This document shows, piece by piece, positions 9,246-16,705 of a stretch of 64,000 nucleotides of DNA. The position numbers and the translations under genes are program-made. Each line of letters opens with the position of its first letter. The stretch's first letter is position 1. The DNA is taken from assembly GCA_003001975.1 (NCBI GenBank), contig PVUG01000002.1:248001-312000 (forward strand). The letters are read 5' to 3'. The stretch is from Martelella mediterranea. Lineage in GTDB: Bacteria; Pseudomonadota; Alphaproteobacteria; Rhizobiales; Rhizobiaceae. The notes beneath the pieces are model-generated. The model saw only the letters and a program-made list of their open reading frames with translations. It ran no database searches and was not told the DNA's origin.

Positions 9246-9809
9246 TCAATCAAAGTGATAGGGTCGGAAATAATCCGATCGCAGCGCCGTCGTCACTTCC
9301 TGAACCATCGCGCCGCGGCTTTCCGCGTAGGTATCCCTGAGACCGGTCACCTGGAAGCCCAGACGCTGCTGCACCTTCAGCGAACCCGCATTTTCGGCAA
9401 ACGCGCCGGAATGCAATGTGATATCGCCCTTTTCAGCGAAGAACCGCCCGACAATGGCGGATGCGGCCTCGCTCATGAAACCGCGCCCCCAGTAATATCG
9501 TCGCAGCCAGTAGCCGAGATGGTAGCCACCCTGCCGGAGCTCGATGGTGATGATGCCGATCAACACCTGATCCGCCGGCTGGGTGATGGCGAAGGCCCAT
9601 TCGCGAGCGTCTCCGTTCATCGTTCCCTCAAGCCATTCAGCGGCATCTTCGAACGTGAACGGATAAGGCGGGCGCGACAACATGCGGGTCACCGAAAAAT
9701 CGGAAAGCGCAGTGGCGATGACGTCCGCATCTTCCCGGCGCAACGGGCGCAGGCAAAGCCGTTCGGTGTTGATGGTCTCGGCCTGCCACTCCTGAAGATC
9801 AAGGCTCAT
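9246..9809 (-). CDS. GNAT N-acetyltransferase, RimJ/RimL type
   Basis: 187-aa acyl-CoA N-acyltransferase of the acetyltransf_3 class (ribosomal-protein or small-molecule Nalpha-acetylation). It shows TERLCLRPLRREDAD near the start and the acetyl-CoA loop in YWGRGFMSEAASAIV (Gx[GA] before the alpha3 helix), then NAGSLKVQQRLGFQVTG, typical of RimL proteins. The start at 9809 overlaps the stop of the preceding GNAT gene by four bases (ATGA). The real substrate is unknown; ribosomal-protein naming would be over-reach. Confidence 0.85.
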   Translation of the reverse strand: MSLDLQEWQAETINTERLCLRPLRREDADVIATALSDFSVTRMLSRPPYPFTFEDAAEWLEGTMNGDAREWAFAITQPADQVLIGIITIELRQGGYHLGYWLRRYYWGRGFMSEAASAIVGRFFAEKGDITLHSGAFAENAGSLKVQQRLGFQVTGLRDTYAESRGAMVQEVTTALRSDYFRPYHFD

Positions 9810-10447
9810 TTCTGACCTCCCCAGCTCTTCAGAGACATCCAGTTGCGCCGCTCCAGCCGGTACCACTCAACGGCAACCGAACCGCCGATGGCCAGCGACT
9901 GGACCATGCCGGGGCCCTGAAACTGGAACCCGCACTTGTGCAGAACTCGCCGCGAACGCTCATTGACGACCCGGCAACGTGCATCGATGTGATCGACCTC
10001 GTTACGCGTGCGGAAGACCATGTCGATCAGGACCTGGGCCGCTTCGGTGGTATAGCCCTTGCCCCAATAGGGTTCACCCAGCCAATAGCCGATTTCGACG
10101 ACACTTTCGTCATCGGGGATGTTCTCTATGCCGCAGCAACCGATGAACTCGCCGTTTTCCGCTTTCGTGATGGCATAGACGCAATTGCCAATCGCGCCCT
10201 CTTTGGTTCGCTCCACGAAAGCGGCGGCATCGTCTGTGGTGTAGGGATGCGGCATGCGCGACACCATGGTCGCGATTGCTTCGTTGTTGGCGAGATGGGC
10301 AATGGCGTCAATGTCATCTTCGTGCGGGGCTCTCAAGACGAGCCTTTGCGACAGAAGAACGGGGCAATCCCGCCTTTGCAAATCGGGCCGTAGCCGCTCC
10401 CGGTCGAGCCGGGACTGGCTCTCCCTTTGTAGTAGATCCCTTTGCAT
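9806..10447 (-). CDS. GNAT N-acetyltransferase, RimJ/RimL type (upstream paralogue)
   Basis: 213 aa, same fold as its neighbour. LLSQRLVLRAPHEDDIDAIA is the first strand/helix, YWLGEPYWGKGYTTEAAQVL carries the acetyl-CoA-binding loop and NERSRRVLHKCGFQFQG ends the domain. The first ~30 residues are Arg/Gln-rich and do not belong to the domain; ATG 10447 has AAAGGA eight bases upstream, so I keep it. Tandem GNAT genes downstream of rplU-rpmA are familiar in Rhizobiales; the usual next genes (obg, proBA) are absent here. Confidence 0.85.
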   Translation of the reverse strand: MQRDLLQRESQSRLDRERLRPDLQRRDCPVLLSQRLVLRAPHEDDIDAIAHLANNEAIATMVSRMPHPYTTDDAAAFVERTKEGAIGNCVYAITKAENGEFIGCCGIENIPDDESVVEIGYWLGEPYWGKGYTTEAAQVLIDMVFRTRNEVDHIDARCRVVNERSRRVLHKCGFQFQGPGMVQSLAIGGSVAVEWYRLERRNWMSLKSWGGQK

Positions 10448-10477
10448 ATCTCAGGTCCTTTCCTGGTTTGAAACGAA

Positions 10478-10512
10478 AGAAGGGAAGATGGTGGCGTCCC
10501 ATCTTCCCTTCT
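10478..10512 (-). terminator. Terminator of rplU-rpmA
   Basis: 14-bp perfect stem AGAAGGGAAGATGG/CCATCTTCCCTTCT with a 7-base loop, about 80 bases after the rpmA stop. A T-containing stretch (TTCTTTCGTTT) follows on the minus strand. It separates the ribosomal operon from the acetyltransferase pair. Confidence 0.65.
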
Positions 10513-10592
10513 CTTTTCAAAATCCAGGTCCGGTAACCTGAAAATCTAAGCCGGGTCGATGTGACGCCGGCTGATTTTTAAGCGGTTCCGGC

Positions 10593-10865
10593 TTATTCCG
10601 CTGCTTCTGCGTGTTTCGGTGCCACGGACACATACATGCGGCCATTCGCGCGCGCACGGAATGTCACATTGCCCTCAATCTTGGCAAAAATAGTGTGGTC
10701 CTTGCCCATGCCGACATTGTCGCCGGGGTGCCACTTGGTGCCGCGCTGACGCACGATAATGTTGCCCGGAATGACGTTTTCGCCACCGAACTTCTTCACG
10801 CCAAGACGCTTGGATTCTGAGTCGCGACCGTTACGCGACGAACCGCCAGCTTTTTTATGTGCCAT
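10593..10865 (-). CDS. rpmA: 50S ribosomal protein L27
   Basis: 90 aa. [20 protein letters not shown] at the N-terminus is the classic L27 sequence reaching the peptidyl-transferase centre, followed by [21 protein letters not shown] and [19 protein letters not shown] 10865 follows AAAGGAG. It is co-transcribed with rplU, 57 bases upstream. Full length and intact. Confidence 0.98.
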   Translation of the reverse strand: MAHKKAGGSSRNGRDSESKRLGVKKFGGENVIPGNIIVRQRGTKWHPGDNVGMGKDHTIFAKIEGNVTFRARANGRMYVSVAPKHAEAAE

Positions 10866-10908
10866 TGGAGTTCTCCTTTAAACCTTCGAAACTTCTGCTT
10901 TTAAACAA

Positions 10909-11223
10909 TCAACCGGCGACGATGTCGGTGATCTTGACGACCGTGACGTGCTGACGATGACCGCGCGAACGCTTGGAATTCTGACGGCGACGCTTCTTGA
11001 AGGCGATAACCTTGCGGTTACGGGCCTGCTCGACAACTTCCGCCTTGACGACAGCGCCCTTGACGAAGGGAGCGCCGATCTTGGCGTCAGCGCCTTCGCC
11101 GACAACGAGAACGTCGGAGAATTCAACCGTGGAACCTGCTTCTGCATCGAGCTTTTCGATACGCAGCGTATCCTCGGCGTTTACGCGGTACTGCTTACCG
11201 CCGGTCTTGATGACTGCGAACAT
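10909..11223 (-). CDS. rplU: 50S ribosomal protein L21
   Basis: 104 aa beginning [14 protein letters not shown], the universal L21 start, with the rRNA-binding basic region [16 protein letters not shown] near the C-terminus. The start at 11223 is preceded by AAAGGTAAAAAT. An alternative start five codons upstream is not needed. It heads the rplU-rpmA operon; the likely promoter is at 11403-11431. Confidence 0.97.
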   Translation of the reverse strand: MFAVIKTGGKQYRVNAEDTLRIEKLDAEAGSTVEFSDVLVVGEGADAKIGAPFVKGAVVKAEVVEQARNRKVIAFKKRRRQNSKRSRGHRQHVTVVKITDIVAG

Positions 11224-11402
11224 ATTTTTACCTTTCATGTTCTAAGTCCGGCTCTGCCCTTTTGGCGGGGCGGCCGTCTTTTTATCAGCCTGGTTAAAGC
11301 AGGGAGTTCAAAGAAAAATCTTATCAACCCGGTCTGCCGGTGAAGCTTTCTCCTGAAGGGAAAGACATTGCCCATGTCGCAAGACATACGCATCCGGCAG
11401 GG

Positions 11403-11431
11403 TGCATACGATGAAGCGGCGGGTAAGTCAA
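11403..11431 (-). promoter_or_regulatory. Probable sigma70 promoter of rplU-rpmA
   Basis: On the minus strand TTGACT (11431-11426), a 17-base spacer and TATGCA (11408-11403) form a housekeeping-type promoter about 180 bases upstream of rplU. The long leader before L21 contains no structure I could identify. Confidence 0.4.
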
Positions 11432-11463
11432 TAAAACACATGAAAAAAGCTTGGCTTTCGCTC

Positions 11464-11492
11464 TTGCATGCGCGCGTTTTGCCCGCTATGAG
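11464..11492 (+). promoter_or_regulatory. Promoter of tRNA-Ser copy 1
   Basis: TTGCAT, 17 bases, TATGAG, ending 37 bases before the tRNA. In the second tRNA copy the -10 (25075-25080) is kept but the -35 position reads CGTGTC. The repeat therefore loses identity within the promoter. Confidence 0.45.
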
Positions 11493-11640
11493 ACACCCCG
11501 CGTCCAACGGCGCAGACCGCATGGTTCCTGGAGAGGTGGCAGAGTGGTCGAATGCACCGCACTCGAAATGCGGCATACGGGCAACCGTATCGGGGGTTCG
11601 AATCCCCCCCTCTCCGCCAGTTTTTCAGCATAAAATCAAT
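11475..11640 (+). repeat. Direct repeat, left copy (tRNA-Ser plus flanks)
   Basis: About 166 bp nearly identical to 25062-25227. It covers the -10 region, the tRNA leader, the whole tRNA-Ser and 20 bases after it, ending in CAGCATAAAATCAAT. The copies flank 13.4 kb of accessory DNA, so they behave as island boundaries. Because the whole tRNA is duplicated rather than just its 3' end, simple integration does not fully explain it. Confidence 0.85.
11530..11619 (+). tRNA. tRNA-Ser (CGA)
   Basis: 90-nt class II tRNA. The acceptor stem GGAGAGG/CCTCTCC is followed by G and an encoded CCA. The anticodon stem CCGCA/TGCGG encloses CTCGAAA with anticodon CGA (reads UCG). A long variable arm (CATACGGGCAACCGTATC) and a T arm GGGGG-TTCGAAT-CCCCC are present. 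All stems are complete, and it sits beside rplU, so this is the functional, native copy. Confidence 0.95.
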
Positions 11641-11739
11641 TTGTTATCTGCCTGAACCAGATAATAACTAGGCCTATTACATGACGCGTTCTGCGCCGTT
11701 ATCCGTTGGGCCACAGTTGCGGTGCATCAAGCGTAGAAA

Positions 11740-12591
11740 TCAAACCTCGTCTCTATGCACCGGCCGGTATCCCGCTTCGCGGGCTATACGACCGAGTATT
11801 CCCTTAACAGTGATGTCCAGTAACTGCCCGGGGCAGTAATCGGCAGGAACAGCGTAGTTTGCTCGATCCTCGGCTATTAGGCGTCCAACCTTCTGCTGTG
11901 TCTTGTCTTTCGGCCATTCCTCCGGATCAAATACCGCAATAGCTGAACCACCTTGAACGCGAATCATCTTCATCGATGGAATATCGGTATCACCGTCACC
12001 AATGAAAATCATACGTTCAAACGGCAATGGGCGTTCGTCCATCGGAATCCAACGATTTATTTCCTCGTCATTCCACGTGTTGGATATGCCCTTGTTAATT
12101 CGAAATATGAATTGGGTCTTGTTCGTGTAGTTTACGGCTACGGCTGGCCAGGCTGCATAACCTTTATCATCATAGGCATAGCCAGAAGCAAAAATACCTT
12201 TGAACTTCGAACGAATACTACAGCCTTCAATCATTTCACGATTGCCTGACGAAACTATATAGTGCTCAAGTGCTAGTTCACGCTCGCGCGCGTAGTCGTT
12301 CATGCGATGAAACCACTCTTCTACTCCGTTGAAGAATGGAAGGCGAGCGCCGTGCTCCTCCAAGGCTTTCCGCGTTATCTTCTCAGGTGCCTTGTCAAGC
12401 ATCATCTGCAAGTAGATCAGTGTTTCGTCTGCGTCCTGAACCTTCTTGCGCTCTTTGACCTCTCGCCAAAAAGCATTGGTATCTTCATAGCCGATCTGCG
12501 GCAGAAATGTGTGTTGCTGCATAGCGCCCGGAGAAAGAGTTCCGTCGAAATCGTAAATCATCGCGGCGCGCCTCAGAGTATCTGCTGTCAT
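11740..12591 (-). CDS. HAD-superfamily hydrolase
   Basis: 283 aa. HAD motif I is IYDFDGTLS (about residues 12-20; the two Asp are nucleophile and acid/base), motif II is IVSSGN (about 113) and motif IV is FIGDGDTDIPSM (about 195). This is the complete aspartyl-phosphatase set; the large insert between motifs I and II forms a helical cap. ATG 12591 has GGAG six bases upstream; a GTG two codons earlier has none. Base composition is more AT-rich than the core neighbours, consistent with import. It is the first gene after the tRNA. The substrate is unknown. Confidence 0.85.
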   Translation of the reverse strand: MTADTLRRAAMIYDFDGTLSPGAMQQHTFLPQIGYEDTNAFWREVKERKKVQDADETLIYLQMMLDKAPEKITRKALEEHGARLPFFNGVEEWFHRMNDYARERELALEHYIVSSGNREMIEGCSIRSKFKGIFASGYAYDDKGYAAWPAVAVNYTNKTQFIFRINKGISNTWNDEEINRWIPMDERPLPFERMIFIGDGDTDIPSMKMIRVQGGSAIAVFDPEEWPKDKTQQKVGRLIAEDRANYAVPADYCPGQLLDITVKGILGRIAREAGYRPVHRDEV

Positions 12592-12644
12592 CTCCACTCC
12601 AGATTCTTCTCGTAGTTATGATCGCTCTGCTTCTTAATCGAGGC

Positions 12645-13919
12645 TTACTCTAGACTGAGAATTCTCTCAGGCTTGAACGTGTCAAACGTCTTAATTCCGG
12701 ACGTGAGTCTCTTGTGGACGGACGGGGAGCCAATTCGGCCCTTCAGCCAGCACTGGCGACCTTTCGAAACATAAGTGAAAGCGGCGCAACGATCATCATC
12801 TATACAGGCGAGGCGACACTGTTGTTGGGTTTGCGCTGTGCGTTTTGGGACGGCATATAGGTCACCGCCGGGCAGGTCGATATCGTCGAAAAGAGCAGTT
12901 TCCGGATCGATCGTCGCCAGATAGACCGATTTCGGATCGGTTTCCGCTGCGGTGAGCAAACGTCCTGACAACGCGACGCTATTTCCGTCGGCCCGCCCTG
13001 TATCAGCCTTCAAAAAGCAGTTCGGTCCTCTGGTGATTTTCGGATTGATGTTGAAGGTGAACGCCTTGCATTCGCCCTCCAAGCGCAGGCATTCCAATGC
13101 ACAGGCTGTCGCATCGTCCTCGTGTCTCGAGGCGATATCGGCGCCGAAAAAATCAAGTCCGACATAAATTGCGATTCGATTGGGTTGGCTTGTGAATTCT
13201 TCCAAAGACGGAAAAGTTGGGCTGGCCTTTGCTATCGCGGGGTTATCGCTGTCTGGCGGCGTGTAGGCGGGCGGTAGCGAGGCAGGATTGCCCCGGCCCG
13301 CCGAAATTTCAGGAAGAGAAGAGGTTTTGTCTTCGGCTACTGTTTCGCCACTCGCAACCCTATTCAGCTTATATTGTTCGATTTCGTCGCTGGTGAAAAC
13401 ATGCATCTCGTCTGGCGGTGTCTTGAACATGATGCTCATCACCTCCATCGGCGTGTCGAAACGATTGAGCACGTCAATGATATCCGAGATCGCGAATTGT
13501 GCATCGACAAGGTCGGGTTCATCTGCCGAAATCTGGTGGACCCCCAGCCTCCCGTCGGCTTTGCGCTCAAGACCAGCGAGAAACAGATAAGCGCATGCAG
13601 AATAGCAACCGCTCTGCGCCGGAATATAGGTTACGAGCTTTGTCCGATGGATATCATCCGCGATCAGGAGCGCCATATGAACACTTCCGCCGGGGCTGTT
13701 CAGTGTGATGATTTTTGCATCGGACGCTGCCTGCAGGACACGCCGAAAGTTAAGAGCAGAACCGGTGTCGATGTCACCGTCAAGCTGAATAATGTTTGGA
13801 TTCGCATCATCGAAGGAAAATGGACCAAATATATGCTCTTTCGCTTGCACCGAGGATGCTTGGAAACCCAGCAGCACAAGCACGACTAAAAAATGCAAAA
13901 GAAGAAATACGTCACGCAT
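12645..13919 (-). CDS. Periplasmic ClpP-like (COG3904-type) protein with PAN-like repeats
   Basis: 424 aa. A signal peptide (MRDVFLLLHFLVVLVLLGF...QA) is followed by a ClpP/crotonase-like domain, about residues 30-190. This has TLNSPGGSV (oxyanion-type loop), SGCYSACAYLFLAG (likely Ser nucleophile in the SAC motif) and GVHQ (candidate catalytic His). A Pro-rich linker leads to two cysteine-rich PAN/apple-like modules (about 240-320 and 335-415), each with a CxLxCxxxxxCxAFTF-type pattern. PAN modules usually bind proteins or sugars, so this may be a targeted envelope protease (inference). ATG 13919 is chosen for the signal peptide; its Shine-Dalgarno is weak. Confidence 0.75.
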   Translation of the reverse strand: MRDVFLLLHFLVVLVLLGFQASSVQAKEHIFGPFSFDDANPNIIQLDGDIDTGSALNFRRVLQAASDAKIITLNSPGGSVHMALLIADDIHRTKLVTYIPAQSGCYSACAYLFLAGLERKADGRLGVHQISADEPDLVDAQFAISDIIDVLNRFDTPMEVMSIMFKTPPDEMHVFTSDEIEQYKLNRVASGETVAEDKTSSLPEISAGRGNPASLPPAYTPPDSDNPAIAKASPTFPSLEEFTSQPNRIAIYVGLDFFGADIASRHEDDATACALECLRLEGECKAFTFNINPKITRGPNCFLKADTGRADGNSVALSGRLLTAAETDPKSVYLATIDPETALFDDIDLPGGDLYAVPKRTAQTQQQCRLACIDDDRCAAFTYVSKGRQCWLKGRIGSPSVHKRLTSGIKTFDTFKPERILSLE

Positions 13920-14017
13920 TACTATTCCCCAGTCCATGCACAGAGAACCACAGAGACCCCATAACCTCAAGCATATAGGAGCGCTTTGCCAAAACTTCTT
14001 GCCTGTTCACAGTCGGA

Positions 14018-14287
14018 ATAATCCTTGGTTCCCCGTGATCGGCATCCTACGCGTGATCTCAGGTAGATAACCCGGAGATCACGATGGCGACAATACGCAA
14101 GCTCAGAGGACGCTGGCAGGCACAGGTGCGCCGTCGCGGGCTGAAGCCGCGCTGCAAATCCTTTGACAGCAAGGCGGACGCCGAGAAGTGGGCGCGTGAT
14201 CTGGAAGCGCAAGTCGACAAGTTCGGTGCCGCGCCAGATACGCGGCTGCTTGAGGTGACCACGCTCGGCGATCTGCTTGAACGCTAT
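14018..14287 (+). repeat. Direct repeat: integrase leader plus 5' coding region, intact copy
   Basis: 270 bp closely matching 26894-27162. It runs from ATAATCCTTGG through a conserved 65-bp leader into the first ~68 codons of the integrase gene. The conserved leader could contain the recombination core or a promoter. Confidence 0.85.
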
Positions 14288-15076
14288 CAGCGCGAAGTGT
14301 CGCCAACCAAACGCGGTGCCGTGCAAGAAATCCAGCGCATCGATGTGCTGCGCCGCCATGACCTTGCCTACCGGACACTCATTGGACTGTCGCAGCAGGA
14401 TATTGCGTCCTTTCGCGATGAGCGGCTTGCGAGCGTCGCACCATCTACCGTCGTGCGTGAGCTGGCGATCGTCAGCCATGTTATTGAGGTCGCCATCCGC
14501 GATTGGGGCTATCCGCTGAGCCGCAACGTGGTGAAGTTGGTGCGTCGTCCGGTGATCCGCAACGAGCGGAGCCGTCGCCTGAAGCGGGATGAAGAGCAGC
14601 GACTGCTGGCTGGCTGTGACGCCGGTCAGATTCCATTCTTCAAAGCGCTGATCATTGTTGCCATCGAGACCGGAATGCGCCGTGGTGAACTTCTGGGGCT
14701 GCAATGGGATGACATTTCGCACAATCGCCGGGTGATCACGCTGCACATGACCAAGAACGGCTCCCGACGCGAGGTGCCGCTGTCGCAACGTGCTTTTGAC
14801 GCGCTGATGGCGTGGAAGGCAGAGTGCGACGTCGATCAGTCTGCCGTATTTCCCACGACGCCCGGCGCACTGGAACAAGCATGGCGTCGGCTTCTGAAGC
14901 GCACAGGTATCGACGGGCTGCGGTTCCACGATCTTCGCCACGAGGGTGTCAGCCGACTGTTCGAGCGCGGCTTGAACATGATCGAGGTATCGAGCATTTC
15001 CGGTCACAAGGAGTTGCGTATGCTGAAGCGCTATACGCATCTGAGTGCCGACGATCTGGTCAGTCGTCTCGGGTGA
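14084..15076 (+). CDS. Tyrosine-type site-specific integrase
   Basis: 330 aa phage/island integrase. The N-terminal arm/core-binding segment is RGRWQAQVRRRGLKPRCKSF... The catalytic domain has ETGMRRGELLGL (first Arg, about residue 206), FHDLRHEG (His-x-x-Arg, about 284) and SGHKELRMLKRYTHL (His and nucleophile Tyr, about 315). ATG 14084 follows CCCGGAGATCACG. It is complete, so it is probably active. It sits 2.5 kb from the tRNA-Ser gene; a decayed copy of its 5' end is at 26960. It is the best candidate for the enzyme that mobilised the island. Confidence 0.93.
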   Translation: MATIRKLRGRWQAQVRRRGLKPRCKSFDSKADAEKWARDLEAQVDKFGAAPDTRLLEVTTLGDLLERYQREVSPTKRGAVQEIQRIDVLRRHDLAYRTLIGLSQQDIASFRDERLASVAPSTVVRELAIVSHVIEVAIRDWGYPLSRNVVKLVRRPVIRNERSRRLKRDEEQRLLAGCDAGQIPFFKALIIVAIETGMRRGELLGLQWDDISHNRRVITLHMTKNGSRREVPLSQRAFDALMAWKAECDVDQSAVFPTTPGALEQAWRRLLKRTGIDGLRFHDLRHEGVSRLFERGLNMIEVSSISGHKELRMLKRYTHLSADDLVSRLG

Positions 15077-15776
15077 CGGCGAAGCGAGAGCAAGCTTTAC
15101 ATGCGCGGCCGAATAAGCGCTCCTGTGTCAAGGTTCGGCCAGAAATAGCGCCCAATAGTTGTATTCTGAAGGGTGAGCGTAAACGTGCATCACGCAAAAC
15201 AGCACACCATAAGTAGAGTAACTTAACACAAGCTTTCCATTACCTTTACATATTCAGCCGAAAACGCGTTTTTTGCTCTCGATGTAAAGCTTCGCCTGCA
15301 TTGTAGAGTTGTATTGACCTGGGTGAGCTCGCGAACTTCCCGGACGATGAGCTTCATGTTGCTTCGACCACCCCTCTTGCGAGTAGATCTATCTACGACG
15401 ATACAGAGGTGACGGCGACCCCCTGGCTGCCAGAGGTGAAAATGTTTTCGCGTCGAGCCTTGGGACATACGGCTGAAGCCTGCCGGAATATCACCACCGG
15501 TGTATTCTGCCAGCCAGGCGGGTGCTGTGGCGGCATTGCGAGTGGGAAGAAGCGAATAGCTCCAGACAACGCCTACGCTTGAATTCTGGCGCGCCGACCT
15601 TCTGTTGTCTCCTGCTCGGTGCCGAGACCCCTCCTCCATGGAGTAGATTGATCTACCATTTGCGACGTTCCGGCGAAGATCGAAGTCCTAGAAATGTTCA
15701 AGCGCGCTGATGGGGATGGCTCCAGTCCCGGCGATGGTCTCACTATCAATCCTCCCATGTCGGAAAAACCCAAGCT
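15077..15776. other. 700-bp non-coding stretch with two matching inverted-repeat sites
   Basis: No recognisable gene; a 138-codon open frame on the minus strand (15223-15639) has no domain and unusual composition. The notable content is a pair of similar sites, GTAGATCTATCTAC at 15383-15396 and GTAGATTGATCTAC at 15643-15656. Both are preceded by ACCCCTC and a GAGTAGAT edge, and the first is followed by gacga, the second by catttgcgac. Confidence 0.5.
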
Positions 15777-16631
15777 TTATTCGCCGGTCGTTTCTGTCAT
15801 CTTCGTGCTTATGCCGACTTCCTCGTTTTCTCCAACCGCCGCATAGAACACAAGACGCAGGTGTTTTTCCTCGTCCACAACGAAAGATGAATGATCGAAA
15901 GCGACCGGACCCTGATCTTCGATCATAAAAGTCCTGCGCCCCTCGCAGCGTCCATGCACGTCATGCCGGTTCCAAAGGGATTTGAACAAGGGAGAAATCC
16001 GCTCCAGCCCATCGACCAGCTCGACCATGCTCTCATCCTCTGGCGCTTGGGCAAAATCCCGGCGAAAACTCGCCAACACCTGCGGAGCCTGAACAGACCA
16101 TTCCACGATCCGGCTGTTGAGCCGATCATCCGCAAACAGCATCCAGAGCATGTTCCGTTCAGCAGGATCGCGCTGTTCGAACCCGAAAAGCCGTGCAGCC
16201 GCGTCGTTCCACCCGATGACATCCCACCGCAGGTTCAGCACATAGGATGGGCGCAAGGTGAGGTCATCGAGCAATCGTCGCACCAGTGGCGGCAGTTCGC
16301 ACCATGCCTGTCCGGCCATGGCGGGCGGGCGTTGATGCGCGAGCAGAAACAGGTGCCGCCGCTCGATTTCATCCAGCTTCAGGACGCGGGACACATTGTC
16401 GAGGAAGGTCGAGGACACCTTGATGGCGCGGCCCTGTTCCAACCAGGTATACCAGGTGATGCCGACACCCGCGAGCGCGGCGACTTCCTCGCGGCGAAGT
16501 CCCGGCGTTCGCCGTCGTTTTCCGACCGGAAGGCCGACATCGAGCGGTGAAAGGCTCTCCCGTCGCCGCCGTAAAAAGTCCGCCAGTTCGGAACGAGTGC
16601 GATCCAGTCGGTTGTCCAGCGTATCGCTCAT
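15777..16631 (-). CDS. XRE-family regulator with MmyB-like ligand-binding domain
   Basis: 284 aa. The XRE helix-turn-helix is at about residues 15-90 (TPGLRREEVAALAGVGITWYTWLEQGR, the classic MmyB-family sequence). The following PAS-like MmyB ligand domain contains PSYVLNLRWDVIGWNDAAARLFG. Members often bind fatty acids or other small ligands and control a neighbouring efflux or oxidoreductase gene. It is divergent from the MFS pump gene; ATAGTAACA repeats at 16630 and 16653 overlap its start and probably form the shared operator. Confidence 0.9.
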   Translation of the reverse strand: MSDTLDNRLDRTRSELADFLRRRRESLSPLDVGLPVGKRRRTPGLRREEVAALAGVGITWYTWLEQGRAIKVSSTFLDNVSRVLKLDEIERRHLFLLAHQRPPAMAGQAWCELPPLVRRLLDDLTLRPSYVLNLRWDVIGWNDAAARLFGFEQRDPAERNMLWMLFADDRLNSRIVEWSVQAPQVLASFRRDFAQAPEDESMVELVDGLERISPLFKSLWNRHDVHGRCEGRRTFMIEDQGPVAFDHSSFVVDEEKHLRLVFYAAVGENEEVGISTKMTETTGE

Positions 16632-16661
16632 AGTAACACCATAATTTGTTCTATAGTAACA
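16630..16661. promoter_or_regulatory. Probable operator of the XRE regulator/MFS pair
   Basis: Direct repeats ATAGTAACA at 16630-16638 and 16653-16661 (23-bp spacing). The second is also half of an imperfect palindrome TGTTCTATAGTAACA. The first overlaps the regulator's start codon, consistent with autorepression and control of the pump gene. Confidence 0.45.
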
Positions 16662-16705
16662 GGCTAAATCATGTGCAAAGCAACTTCAAGAAAATTGGAG
16701 TTGCC

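Noticed and set aside
10478-10512. Hairpin considered as a CRISPR repeat
   Set aside because: Only a single inverted repeat is present; no spaced repeats occur anywhere in the window.
15223-15639. 138-codon open frame on the minus strand after the integrase
   Set aside because: No start signal, no domain and irregular codon use; it also spans one of the palindromic sites.
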